A program made the position numbers and the translations under genes. This document shows positions 47,161-59,586 of a DNA stretch of 64,000 nucleotides, in pieces. How positions within the stretch are numbered: the first letter of the stretch is position 1; the number at the start of each line of letters is the position of its first letter. The DNA comes from Delphinapterus leucas (taxonomy: Eukaryota; Chordata; Mammalia; Artiodactyla; Monodontidae). The stretch covers positions 2,494,295-2,558,294 of the forward strand of contig NW_022098002.1 in the NCBI RefSeq assembly GCF_002288925.2. The letters are read 5' to 3'. The notes under the pieces were generated by a model. That model searched no databases. It was not told the DNA's origin and was given only the letters and a program-made list of their open reading frames with translations.

Positions 47161-50100
47161 TAAAAGATACCAGGGGAATGCAATTAGCAAAACCCAGACC
47201 TACAGGACAAATAATTTGGTTTCTTCAACAAATACAAAGGGTGGGGAGAGAAAGGGAGAAATTAGAGATTAGATTAAAAGAGACTTAAGCAGCATATCAG
47301 TCAATTACAGTGATTTGACCTTCTTTGGATCCTGATTTGAAAGAACTATAAAAAAATATGAGACAATCTGAAAAATATTTTAAATGAATGGATATTTGAT
47401 GATGCTAAGTAATTGTTAATTATTTTAGGGGTGGTATTGTTATAATGGTTATTTTTTTAAAGAATTTTACTATTTTAGAGGGCCATAGTGAAGTGCTTAT
47501 AGACAAAATGTGATAGCTGAGATTCGCTTCAAAATAATCCACAGGGAGTGTATACATGTAAAAAGGTTGGGTATGTGTTGATAATTGGGTTTTTTTTTTT
47601 TGAGTTGATAATTGTTAAGCTGGGTGCTGAATACATGAAGATTTATTATACTATTTTTCTTCTCAATATTTATGAAAATTTTATGAAATTTTCGGTAATA
47701 AATTGTATCTCCCCCAATTTTTATCTCTAGGATAATTACTGTATATATTCCACCCAGTAAATATTTTACTTAGTGCAAACCTGTATCAGTGATGTACATA
47801 GGCCTAGCCAACCTGTCTGGACTCAGTTTCCAACCCTGGGTCAGTGATTTACCGGCTCCTGCTGGGGCAGGTGTGGCAAAGGTCCGCAAAATAAGCAATT
47901 TCAATTCAGTACTCCATTAAGCATGAAAGATGTGTAACAGGCAATTTTTGACCACTAGTATCTTACCACCCAGTTTATAGGCAAGAGACAAGAGGTGTGC
48001 GTACATATAAGTGGGGCTATTCACCCACATTACATCAAGAATACCAAGCGGGAGCCACCTCCGTCACTCAGGGGTGACACACACCCTCTGCATCATAACC
48101 AGGTTGCGAGAAGCTCTTCTGAGCACATCGGGCATCTTCCCTGTCATACTCCCCCTAGCGGTCTAGTTAATTCTGAAAGCAGGCTTGTTTTAGGTTAAAG
48201 TTCACTGCAGATTGACTAGAAAATGATTCCTCCAGCCGGGATGCTGGACCGCACGTCTTGTTCCTGGGGTGCATCCGTAGGTATTCAGCAGCCCTCTCTG
48301 TCTCCTTGAGGGGTTAGCACAAGTGAAAGGGACGCAGACACCTCACAGGAAAGACAGTGGGAGGCGCTGTCCCCAAGTACAATCGTGCCAGCATCACACA
48401 CGCTGGTACTGGCACCTTTACTGAAAAACCACGTGCCCAACGCCAAATGGTTCATTCTGTCAAGTCCCACATCCACTTCACCTTGTTTTATGGGCAGAGG
48501 ATGCAAGTAGGAGCTGAGGCAACAGCCGTGGAAGAGGCGGCAGTGGAAACGCAAGGTGAAGCGTTTTCAGAAGTAAAAATAAGTAGACACTCCGTGTCCT
48601 TGAACCCACGTTCTCTTCTCAAGCACTCACTACCCTTCCAGCTGCCGGGCGATCAGTGCTTGCAACGATGCTCGGCCCAGCTGTGAGGCGTCAGCCCCCA
48701 TTGCTGCCATTTTCAGGGAAAGCTGCTGTGCAATGGCCACGTGTGCACTCGGGTCTTAGGGTCTCTCTCGGGCAGGACAGATTCTGAGGACTTGCAAGTG
48801 ATGACCAAGCGCCACCTCAGCCGTGGGTGAAGCGAGGAGCTCAGAGCTGCAGTTGACTGTGTCGTGCTTTGTTCTCTCGATTCCTGGGCCTGGATCCTGT
48901 TTCTCCACACCGACCCCCAGTCACTGCGTGGGGCCGTGTCCGCTCACAGCTGGTTCATTTCCAAAACAGACTTAGGACTGCACTGCCCTCGTGGGAAGGA
49001 CTCTGCTTCCTTCAGGTCTGGTTTTTCAACTTTTTCTTAATCTAGGAGGTCATTACGGCACAGGTGGCTCTTGTTATAGCTCCACTTTCAGAAATGAGCT
49101 CCCTGCTCAGCTGGACCAGGACTCCAGGGCTTGTCCTAGTTGCACTGTTCTTTTACTCCCAACTTCAGGCAGGAAAATGCAGGCCTCCCTCGTCCTTGGC
49201 AATCAGACCAGAGCAGAGACCCCCTCCGCCCCTCCCCCCAGGAAGTGGCTGATAGCTTGGAGCCCACGGCATCTTCTGGACAGAGAGAACAGCCCCCAGC
49301 CTGCAAAACAGCCTGAGGACACAAGAAGCCGGTCTCAGAGACGTTATTGAAAATTCTGTCTCTGTTTCCATCATTTCAGTAATTCAGACAATCTCTTACA
49401 GGTCATCTAATGCCTTAGCTTTCTCCCCCATGCCACACCCACAGCTACAAAACTTTCTGCTTTCACCATTTGTTTGACACTTAGAACTATATGGTCAGCT
49501 TGGCTCCAGATACATTCTGATTCTCGAGCTACGTTGTGAGGGGGTGAGCCCCGCCCGTAGCAGGACTGTGGGGCGGAATGGTGACCATTTAACCTCTGCA
49601 GGCAGCATTTCACCTTGCGTGGAGAATTCTTTTTTGACAAAACCCTTTGAGGTACTATTTTGTTGTGGGGGGTGGGGGGGGAACAGCCCTTGGGGCAAAG
49701 CCAAGATGGATGGGAGTAAAACTATAAGAACAAAATTGTTCTGGTTAATATATTTACTCAGAGCAGCACAAGACTGAATGGCTAGGAGACCCTAGACCAG
49801 AAAACAAAAACAGTAGATAGAGGAGTAGGAAACGGCGGAGAGCAGAAGGGCTTTATCAGCAGAGGCTTTATGGGGGGGGCGTTGTTCACTTGGGGGAAGT
49901 TTTGTGGGGCAGTAGCTCAGCCCCTCCATCACACCCTCGTGCACCCCACCTCCTCAAACCTGGGGGGAGAGGGAGCCCCCAGTGGGGGGCCGCAGGTTCA
50001 AGAGGAACAATCTGGGGAAAGGATTTCAGAACAAGAGGCTAGAGGCGACTGAGAGAACCTGGAAACCCCCCCACCTCCCTGCAAACATGGAGAGGATGCT

Positions 50101-50785
50101 GGTTGTCCCAGCGTTTGTGAACTGGGGGTTTGAGGAACTTTATTTACATTTCTACACTTCTGTGTAGTGACCCCGGCGGCGAGAGGACTGGGCCCATCTA
50201 CGCAGCTGACCATCGATGCACCCCCCCTCCTGCAGGCCCAGGATCCGATTCAGCAAAATTCGTGCTGAATTAATTTTGGTTACTATGAAGATGCTGGTTT
50301 TAAATTGGGCAAAAGAGCCCGCATACAGATCTGTCTGTCCCTTTCGGGCCTAGAGTCTGGCTGGTGAACAAGACCTTTTTCATTTGGTGCCATAAATAAC
50401 ACATTCAGAAAGATTCTATCAATTCAGTCCTGCGGAAATATTGGTGTCAGAATTAGCAACACTGCACCCTTTGTATGACATGAGCCCTGTAATAAAGAGC
50501 CCGCTAATACCCTCCCCAGCGGATTTTATTAATCACACCTTACAAAGGAGCCCTGTTTGCTGAGAGGTTGATACAAAGAGGTTGATACATAGTCTGCTAT
50601 TCATTTTTCTTTTCCATATAGTTACTTTTTAAACAAATTAAAAGAATCATCTGTAAGTGTTTCCTTATAAAAAATACTATAGTCACAGAGCTTGGAAAAC
50701 CAAGGGGAGAAAAGGAGCACACACTTCTCCCGCGCTGGCACAAGCCATGTGAGCACAGTAATATGTTTCTAGGAACATTTTGATA
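47161..50785. other. Unassigned intergenic DNA
   Basis: AT-rich to 47800, then mixed. Contains the poly(T) insertion at 47577-47614 and a G-run near 49667-49681. No supported gene. Confidence 0.45.
47577..47614 (-). mobile_element. Poly(T)-only insertion between 11-bp direct repeats
   Basis: GTTGATAATTG occurs at 47577-47587 and 47604-47614. Only GG, twelve T and GA lie between. This fits a retroinsertion that copied little beyond the poly(A) tail; local slippage is the alternative. Confidence 0.5.
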
Positions 50786-50789
50786 TATT

Positions 50790-51130
50790 TCTTTGCAGTT
50801 TTTCATTGTTTAATTTTTTTGAAAATTATAAAAACTTGCAAACATACAGAAAATAATATAATTGGCACCTCCGCGCTGACCACTAAAATTAAAAACCTGC
50901 TAGCATTTTACTATGTAATTGTATACATGCAATCACTGTATCCCTCTCTTTTAAATAGATAAAGGATGACAGATATAGCAAAGGTGCCTGGGATTCCATC
51001 CACCCACACACGCCCACATGTTGGTGGCTGTGTGATTCTTCATTTTTTACTGCATATCACGTGTTCCCATAAACATCTACTGTTTTTTTTGTGTCTTTGA
51101 AATATACATAAGTGATAACCTCTTATATCT
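50790..51130 (-). mobile_element. L1ME-type 3' fragment, antisense
   Basis: 'GCAAACATACAGAAAATAAT', 'AAAACCTGCTAGCATTTTAC' and 'CCTCTCTTTTAAATAG' match the antisense L1ME 3' region. Confidence 0.55.
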
Positions 51131-51394
51131 TTTTGCTCTTTATTTTTCCTTCCAACGTGACGTTATTGCAACTCACACTGCCTGTGTTCACCTGGGGTGT
51201 CAGTGCAGCGGCCCATCCCCCCCCCCCCGCACACCGTCCTGCTGCAGCCATAAAGCCGGTCATGGCCCAGGACTGTTCCCAGCTTCACCCTTCTCCAGTG
51301 GCTGCACCATCAGAGCTCATCCTGGTCAGCTCAGGTGACGGGAACAGCACACCGTTCCTTTACCAGGACCGTCCATCAGTTCCAGACAGGACTC

Positions 51395-51650
51395 CAAACG
51401 GCGCCCCCTCCCCATCCCTTCTCACACCCGTGCCGTGCCCTTCGCACTCATCCCCTTCCTTCTTTGTAGGCCATGTTTTCATCCGCCTCCCAGCCTTTGC
51501 TCATACCCTTTCCACAGCCTGGAATATTCTCCCCTCTTGACTTGTTCAATCCTTCACAACCAGGCTCAAGACCTCTCCCGCACGAAGCCTCCCCTGCCAG
51601 CCCAGGCTTCCCGCTGTTACTTTCATTGTGCTCTCTGGCCAGAGTTACTG
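51395..51650 (+). repeat. L2 LINE 3' fragment
   Basis: 'CCACAGCCTGGAATATTCTC', 'ACAACCAGGCTCAAGACCTC' and 'GAAGCCTCCCCTGCCAGCCC' are sense L2 3' blocks. Confidence 0.6.
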
Positions 51651-51699
51651 GGACTCCAGGGTACCTACTCATAAATACAGAGAGGTGGGACACGATACC

Positions 51700-51855
51700 C
51701 AGTGGTGACTACCGTTTATTGAACTTATTATATACTAGGCAGTGTGTATGTTTCCACATCAATCTCCACCACAAGTCGGAGAAGTAGGTGTTATTAGCAA
51801 ATGTCATGTATTCCCATTCTAAGATCCTGAAATTTGAGATTGATGGCATCTCACA
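51700..51855 (-). repeat. MIR-type SINE, antisense
   Basis: 'TTTATTGAACTTATTATATA' and 'CTAGGCAGTGTGTATGTTTC' fit the antisense MIR 3' end. Confidence 0.5.
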
Positions 51856-53090
51856 ACTGCAGTTCCCTGGAGGAAGTCTGCCTTCTCCAGGGAAGATCCG
51901 CATTTGCTTCTGCCAGAATCAGGGAGCAACACAGAGGCCACTTTAAAACGGATGCTACGCTCGCCGGTGCGAATTCAGTCCACTGACGGATCTCGATAGG
52001 CTTTGGCTTCAAATCTTCATGCGACTTTTATTTCCTTGCTTCCCCACGTGCCCAGGTGGAGGCAGGTGTGCTTCCTCACTCACGTGTCTGCCTGGCTGAG
52101 TCATTTCTCTTTACCCCGCACAGTGAATGATTTTAGTGTCTCAGCTTTGCACACGGGTCTCCACTAGACTCTCCATCTCGGGCATTTTTTATCTCTTAGT
52201 GGTGTAGAATATAACGCTCTATGAAATCATGGCTTGCATCTTCAGCTCTGTGATACAGGAATCTCATTCACAAATGAAAAAAGAAATGAAGGACTTAGTT
52301 CAGAGCCTGTGGATGTAGGTGAGTGAAGGAAAAGCGCAGCGGCACTTACGGACGCCTGTTGATTTATTCATCGGCGGCTGTGTCTGACTCCACATTCCTG
52401 GAAATTAGTCTAGATTCTCAGTTGATCCACTTGGCTCTGAATCCCAAGCTCAGGTGAGCAGTCTTTCCAGGAGGTACAAACAGCTTGGTATACAAACTCA
52501 CTTAGGCAAACAAGAGACACTCAATTTGTCCTCATTTTGATCATCAATCTGGGGTGAAGAGAGAGGTAGCTGGAGCACATCTCAGAGCAGAGCAGGGGGC
52601 TGGGGGGCGGGGCGCGGGCTCTTAGCTCACCTTCCACCTCCAGCTCAGACACTCTGAAGGCCAAGTTCTCTGGGATCTCCCATCCACACTCAAGCTGGCT
52701 TTAAAATTCCTGTCCGAACTCATTTTCTTCCACTTGTTATTGGCTAAGCGTTCTTTCAGAGCAAACAAGTTCGAGGACTCTTCAGCAATTCCACACCCGA
52801 CAACACAGGTGAATCTCAGAGACGTACTGTCGCGTGAGCCCACTTAAGTAAAGTTCAAAATAAGCAAAGTCAACTCCCAGTGACGAAGCAGACGGCTCCC
52901 CTGTGGGCGGGCAGGGATGGAAGGGGCTCATAGGGGGCTCCTGGGACGCTGCTGATTCTGTTTCCATATCTGTTTGCTTTGCTACATTAGCGTGTTCATT
53001 TCGTGGGCATTCTTGGAGCTCAATCCTCAGACATTGTGCACTTCTCTGTATGAATTATGCTCAACTAAAAGGTTTACTTTAAAAAGGTAA
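51856..53090. other. Unassigned intergenic DNA
   Basis: Nothing supported. Confidence 0.4.
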
Positions 53091-53095
53091 ATCAA

Positions 53096-53215
53096 AAGTA
53101 TTCTGTATATATAACTGTATAAGTGAATCACTTTGCTGTACACCCGAAACTAACAACATTGTTACAATCAACCATGCCCCAATATAAAATAAAAAAAATT
53201 TTTTTAAGTATTCTG
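53096..53215 (+). mobile_element. 100-bp L1 3' end with perfect 10-bp target-site duplication
   Basis: AAGTATTCTG flanks it at 53096-53105 and 53206-53215. The insert includes GTGAATCACTTTGCTGTACA and ends CCAATATAAAATAAAAAAAA plus T/A tail. It is the terminal L1 3' UTR, homologous to 5045-5130. Confidence 0.88.
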
Positions 53216-55178
53216 AAAACAACTGAGGTTTTTGGAGATTACTCCCAAAGGGGAACAAACTCATAAGGAGAGGAAGGCAGTGAGGAAAACAGAAAGGAGA
53301 TGAGGTGATTGGCATAATGGGACCAGTTGGAGCTGCTGGGAATCAGATCTCCGGGGACGACAATACTGATTCCCAGCTGGGCTTCATTTGAAAGCAGCAT
53401 TCATGCCCCTGTCTACGCTGCTAGGATGGCAGCGGCCTTAACACACTTCTAAGATGCTGTTCTAGCAAGCACTCAAAGGGAGAACTGAAAAACAGGCTGG
53501 CCATTTCCAGAGACATCCGGTGGCTTTTCCCCGGCCTCAGGCCTCCCCCGCAAGTGCAAGGGCTGGGCTGCCACGGGCGCCCGAGGTGTCTGCCCTGCCC
53601 TGCGCTGTGAATCTCTTACCGGTTGACTGCTTCAGTGCTCAGAGGGGTCCTGGGCAGGACAGGTGGCTCAGGAAAGCATTTCAGGGTGCCATCCGTCCAC
53701 CCTATGGAAGGCAGCTGCGCTGTGACCTCACCTGGGACCCTGTGCTCCCTCCAGGAATAAGGGAGACATTTCAGGCTGTCAGGGTAGCAAACTGAAGCTT
53801 TATGAAGCTGACAGCGTTGCTGGCAAGAAGTTTTATGCATCGCCTAGGTCCCCGTCTCTCTGGGTTGGTTTGTGATACATACAGGTTTGTGTGCAAACAC
53901 ACCATCCATCTGTTCCCACGGAAATTTATATCCAGTTCTGTGGACCCTTTCTCCCACTTGCAAAGCAGCCTGTGTGCAGAGGGGGAGTGACCCCGAGATG
54001 TGGAGATTTATGCTGGGACCAGCCCAGGGGAGGGGACAGGAATCCATGGACCCGGCGGCAGAAAGCAGAGCTGTGTCTGCAGAGCTCGGGGACGTGTGTG
54101 CATCTTTGTTTGCCGGACGAGGAGAGAAGGGGACTTCCTGCACAAGCCCTGTTGCCTGAGGCTTAGGGAGAAAGCTGAGACTCTATTTCCTGTTTCCAGG
54201 GAAAGAAAAAAATCCATCAAGCAAATGACTCAAGGTTCAGCTCCAACTGCAGGATGGGGCCTTATGTGCCGTCCTGGGTCTGGTTCCTGAGCCCCTTGGA
54301 ATCACTTACTCAGTGAACTGTCTTGTAAATGACAACCTGACAGCCAATCACTGACACCTGCCGCATCCAGAGGCCTCCGAAATTGCTTCCAGACACACCA
54401 GCGTTTTTCTTTTTAATGTTGTTAGGAACCAAGGGGAAGTTGTGAGACTGCAGAGTCCCGGCACATTCCCGTTACATGGAACGGCCGCAGGAAGATGGCG
54501 CTTTGCTCTATGTATGGCAGAACGTGGTGAGATGCCATCTCTGGCTTGGAGCCTGTGGCCTCTCTAGGCAGCGAGGCCCCAGAAGGACCAGCAGAAGAGC
54601 AGCCCGTGATGCAGGGCAGGTGCACTCGCCCAGTTTTCTCATCTGTGCTGAGGCAGGGCCCCCCTGTTTTCTCCGAGGATTGTCCTGCCCCGGAGACAGA
54701 GCTTCTTGCTTCTTCACAGCTCAGCAGCTGGAGAAAAACCAACTATTTCTTCCTTTACAGCAGTACGCGTTCTCTGGGAAATACGAGGCATGATTCTTGC
54801 CAACTGTCCTGGAAACCCTACCTCCTGCCTCGCCCCGCGGTGATGCGGATGTAGACGCGGCTTCCCGAAGGCGAGCAGCCCGGCTCAAATCGCATCCTCC
54901 CACCACGGTGGGTGGCCGGCAGCTTAAGAGTCAACATCTCGACCATTTTTGCAGAAGCGACAGCTGTGTCTGGAATACGCACGTGAGTTGAACACGGCTC
55001 CCCAAGGCAGCAGCCTCTTCCGTCCTTCCGGGCGTGCTGAATACACGTGGGCAGACAAGGAGTCCGAAGCCTACAGCTCCCAGCCCAGCCTCGCCACGAA
55101 CATGCTGGCGATGCCCTGCGCCGTCGCTTCCATGTTTGCAAAATGGGGGTCCAAAATACGTCTCCTTCACAGAAGTCA
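53216..55178. other. Unassigned intergenic DNA
   Basis: Moderately GC-rich. Open frames about 100 codons long without domains. Confidence 0.4.
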
Positions 55179-55233
55179 AGGAATCTTACTTTTTTTTTTA
55201 ATTTTATTGAGGTATAGTTGATTAGGAATTTTA
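55179..55233 (-). mobile_element. 35-nt L1 3' tip with 10-bp target-site duplication
   Basis: AGGAATCTTA (55179-55188) and AGGAATTTTA (55224-55233) flank a T run plus AATTTTATTGAGGTATAGTT. The insert is the reverse complement of an L1 end of the type ACTATACCTCAATAAAAT. Nine of ten duplication bases match. Confidence 0.7.
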
Positions 55234-57035
55234 AATATATGAAAAAAGGTATGGGAGAGCTCCGGAGAAACTCCACAACCAAAATGTTCTATCACTAAGC
55301 TATGAAACATGGCCAATGTAACTTGTGATGATGAATTGAACAAAACGGCTGCTGTGATTTTCACTGATCTGTTCATACCGTTTCCACGAAGAATAACTAG
55401 AGAGCAGAAGTGGACGCATTAGGGATTCAAAACTACTGACAGGCTGGGCAGAGAACTGGGGGAAGGAGGTGGCAAACTTTGTGTTAACATAAAAAATTTA
55501 AAGAGGAAAAAATGGAGATATATGTGCTTAAGACACACATAAGAGGTTGACAAAAAGAATAAGCACAACTCGGACTAGAAGAAGGAGCCGGGCAGTGGAG
55601 GACAGGAAGGAAGTCGCTTCCTGAACTCCCGTCTGGCGCAGTGGAGAGGATCAGTCATCTGTCTCCACTTTCCCTCCCCACCTGGATGACAGGTGCTTGA
55701 AGGCAAGAACTTTCATGGCTGGGGCCTGGCGCCTGAGCCCGGGGCTGGCAGGGTGGTCCCCACTCTATGGATTGGTGCAGGTGCTTCTGTCCAAGTTCAC
55801 CCTGTAGAGGGAAGAGGAAAGTCCTGGCAGCCGCTGGTCAATGTCTGGTCCACCGAGCTGGGCTGCTGTCACTAGAAAGAAAATGCCTCAGGGTCGGCTG
55901 ACCATGGAGTCCCGGCCCGTCTAGCTGAAGCCCACTTCACGGGACTGCTGTTTGGAGATTCCTCCCCCTCTGCTGTCACTCTCTCCCCGTCCTTACTCTA
56001 CACTCTCCTGGGTCTCTTCTACCCCTCAGCTCTCCTGGAGGGTCCTGGCTCCACCAGGGGGTCCACAGCAAGGTCCTGGAGGTCATGTCGAACATGGCGC
56101 TCAAGTCCTTCCATCGCAGAAAGACATTGGGAAGAAGAGCTCGGATGGTTGCAAGCTGCACTGATGCCTCCTTTGGGTTTCATACGAACAAAAGTCCACT
56201 TCATCTCACCACACACCACCTCTCGCTCTAGACCAGGGAGGGGGAAGGGGAGCCAGTCCTGCCTTTGCTCCTTAAATATTTCCAGTAATTGTAGCATCAG
56301 ACTCTGCCCCTTTCAGGTCCTGACAAGTCACCTGGCTAGGAGGGCGGCCTTTCTAATGTCCACAGAATCCTGAAACATAGATGCTGCTAAATTCACCTCT
56401 CCTCATGGCCCATTGCCGAAGAAAAACAGGCTCTATTTTCATTTAGAGGTCTCTGGAGACAGGAGGGTGGATGCAGTGACCTCCGGAACTCCAGGCTAGG
56501 CTCAGGAAATTCTGACAAACTCAGAAATGCAGGTTTAAGATACCAGCAGGCTTCACACAATGAGACCCTTTTTAGCATGTGCGGCTGCAGGCTGATGGGC
56601 TGAATTAATCACTGTTCTTTGCAATCAGCTAAGGAAAATGGCCGTTCCTTCAGAAAACAGCTGTCGGCAATGACTATAAATTGGTTCATTTTATGTGCAA
56701 AGATGCCCTGTGATAGGTTGTCAGCTCAATGAATTCTTACTCCGATGTGACTCGAAACAGAATGTTGGAAGTGACAAGCTGTGAATGAACAAGACGGGGT
56801 AATAAACAGCAGTGTCTCAGTCACACTGAGGCACCACGAAGAGATACAAGGGGTGAATTTTAAAGTTGACGGCTAAAAGTCATAATCCCAACTATGATGC
56901 CTAAGGTCTATTGAACGCTCATTACGTCCTCGGCACTGTGCTAAGTACATCACTTGCCTTATCTCAACCACCATTAAAATATATCCAAGAGATCTGTTTG
57001 CTACTGAGACCTGCCAGGGCTTCATCAAAATCACA
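55234..57035. other. Unassigned intergenic DNA
   Basis: A possible MIR3 scrap lies near 56920-56985 ('CGGCACTGTGCTAAGTACAT'). No gene recognised. Confidence 0.4.
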
Positions 57036-57039
57036 GGCC

Positions 57040-57335
57040 CATGTCAATGGTCTAAATGTACCAATTAACAGACAGAGATTATCAAGGTGGATCAAACTGT
57101 ACGTTGTCTACAAGAAATTCACTTTAAATATAAAGTCACATACAGATTAAAAGTAAATGGATGGAGAAAAGTATACCATGCTAACCTAATCAAAAGAAAG
57201 CAGGAGTAGCTACATCAATTTCAGGCAAAACAGACTTCAAAGTAAGAAAAGTTTCGGGGATAACGAAGGGCATTACATTTGGATAAAGGGGCTGATTCTC
57301 CAGGAAGACATAACAGTTCTGAAAGAGTATGTGCC
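57040..57335 (+). mobile_element. L1 ORF2 fragment (upstream part)
   Basis: 'AATGGTCTAAATGTACCAAT', 'AGACAGAGATTATCAAGGTG', 'GGATGGAGAAAAGTATACCA' and 'AAAGAAAGCAGGAGTAGCTA' are sense L1 ORF2 sequence. The frame is interrupted. It stops where SINE sequence begins at 57336. Confidence 0.8.
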
Positions 57336-57545
57336 GGGACTTCCCTGGTGGCACAGTGGTTGAGAGTCCGCCTGCCGATGCAAGGGACACGGGTTCGTGC
57401 CCCGGTCTGGGAAGATACCACATGCCGCGGAGCGGCTGGGCCCGTGAGCCATGGCCACTGGGCCTGCGCGTCCGGAGCCTGTGCTCTGCAACGGGAGAGG
57501 CCACAACAGTGAGAGGCCCGCGTATCGCAAAAAAAAAAAAAAAAA
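57336..57545 (+). mobile_element. CHR-family SINE (young) in L1
   Basis: Head GGGACTTCCCTGGTGGCACA, B box GGTTCGTGCCC, CpG-rich body, poly(A) at 57531-57545. Confidence 0.92.
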
Positions 57546-57895
57546 GGAATCCACCTGCCAATGCAGGGGACATGGGTTTGAGCCCTGGTCCAGGAAGATC
57601 CCACATGCCGTGAGCAACTAAGCCTATGCACCACAACTACTGAAGCCCGCGTGCCTAGAGCCTGTGCTCTGCAACAAGAGAACCGCAATGAGACACCCGG
57701 GCACCTCAATGAGAGAGCCCACGTGCCCTGGACCCCGAGGGCCACAACTAGAAAGAGAAAAAAAAAATCTGCACACCACAACTAGAGAGAAGCCTGTGCG
57801 CTGCAACGAAAGATCCTGCATGCCTCGATGAAGATCCTGCATGCCACAACTAAGACCCAACGCAGCCAAAAAATAAATAAATAAAATTAAAAAAA
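57546..57895 (+). mobile_element. Older SINE lacking its head, directly after the young SINE
   Basis: It begins mid-element at GAATCCACCTGCCAATGCAG and runs through 'CTACTGAAGCCCGCGTGCCT' and 'ACTAAGACCCAACGCAGCCA' to an AAATAAATAAATAAAA tail. The first 35-40 nt of a CHR-2/Bov-tA-type SINE are missing; they may be the head now attached to the young copy. Confidence 0.8.
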
Positions 57896-58694
57896 AGAAG
57901 AAAGGTCTAAAATCAGCAATATAACTTTCACCTTAGGAAACTAGAAAAAGAAGAGCAAATAAAATCCACAGTAAGCAGAAGAAAATAACATGTATTAGAG
58001 CAGAAATCAATGAAATTTAAAATAGGAAATCAGTACAGAAAATCAACGAAACCAAAAGGTGGTTCTTTAAAAAGATCAATAAAATTGACAAACCTCTAGC
58101 CAGGCTAACTAAGAAAAAAGAGAGAGAATACAAATTACTGATACCAGAAATGAAAGAGGGATATCATTTGCGTATTCCAGTATGAAAAACTCTGTGCCCA
58201 CAAATTTGATAAACCTAGGTGAAATGGACCAATTCCTTAAAAGATACAATCTGCCAAAACTCACACAAGAAGAAATAGACTATCTAAACAGGCCCGTATC
58301 TATTAAACATCTTGAGTCAATAATTAATAACCTTTCAAAACAGAAAGCACCAGGCCCAGATGGGTTCACTTGTGAATTCTACCAAACATTGAAAGAAGAA
58401 ATGGATATCAATTCTCTACAGCCTCTTTCAGAAGACAGAAGTGGAGAGAATACTTCCTAACTCATTCTATGAGGCAAGTATTATACCAAAATCAGACAAA
58501 GACATGGGAAGTAAGGAAATCTACAGACCAATATCTCTCATGAACATAGATACAAAAAATTCTCAACAAAATATTAGTAATGTATAAAATGAATTATACA
58601 CCATGACCAAGTGGGATTTGTTCCAGGCATGCAAGGCTAGTTCAACATTAGAAAATCAATAAATATAATCAATCACATCAACTAACTAAAAAAT

Positions 58695-58724
58695 AAGTTA
58701 CATGAAAAAAAAAAAGTTACATGA
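58695..58724 (+). mobile_element. Poly(A)-only insertion between 11-bp repeats
   Basis: AAGTTACATGA is found at 58695-58705 and 58714-58724 with only A residues between. It interrupts L1 ORF2 directly upstream of the MSTDAQKAFDK region, so the uninterrupted state can be inferred from other L1 copies. Confidence 0.5.
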
Positions 58725-59248
58725 TTATGTCAACAGATGCACAAAAAGCATTTGATAAAATCCAACAGCCACCCATGATAGAAATTCTCAGTAAACTAGG
58801 AATAGAGAGAAGCTTTGTCAACTTGATAAAGATTACCAAAAAACTGACATACTTAATGTTTAACGTGAAGCTTTCCCACTTATATAAGTTACAAGGCAAG
58901 GACGTCCCCTCTCACCCCTCCTTTCCAAAGAGTGGAAGTCTTTCCTAATGCACTAAGACAAGAAAAGGAAATAAAAAGTTTACAGATTGGGAAGGAAGAC
59001 ATAAACCTGTCTTTGTTGACAGGTGATATGATGACTATGTAGAAAATCTAAAAGAATTGACAAAAAACCTCCTGGAGCTAATTGATTATAGTAAGGCTGC
59101 AGGATATATTGTGTTAATATACAAAAGTAAATTGCTTTCCTTTATATTAGCAATGAACAAGTGGAGTCTGAAATTAAAAGCACAATACCATTTACATTAG
59201 CACCCCCAAAATGAAATACTTAGTTATAAATTTAACAAAATACATGGG

Positions 59249-59586
59249 ACTTCCCTGGTGGCACAGTGGTTAAGAATCCGCCTGCCAATGCAGGGGACAT
59301 GGGTTCGAGCCCTGGTCCGGGAAGATCCCACATGCCACAGAGCAACAAATCCCATGTGCCATGACTACTGAGCCTGTGCTCTAGAGTCTGCGAGCCACAA
59401 CTGCTGAGCCTGCGTGCCACAACTATTGAAGCCCATGCACCTAGAGCCCGTGCTCCGCAACAAGAGAAGCCACCGCGATGAGAAGCCCACACACCGCAAC
59501 AAAGAGTAGCCCCTGCTCGATGCAACTAGAGAAAGCCCACACGCAGCAATGAAGACCCAACGCAGCCCCAAAAAAAAAAAAAAAAA
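59249..59586 (+). mobile_element. CHR-2/Bov-tA-like SINE inside L1
   Basis: Head GGGACTTCCCTGGTGGCACA, 'GGTTCGAGCCCTGGTCCGGG', a body with 'CTATTGAAGCCCATGCACCT', end 'GAAGACCCAACGCAGCCCC' and poly(A). Full length, about 338 bp. Confidence 0.93.

Noticed and set aside
57190..57781. Open frames of 148-186 codons antisense to SINEs
   Set aside because: They are translations of CHR SINE sequence; the same peptide strings recur at every antisense SINE copy.
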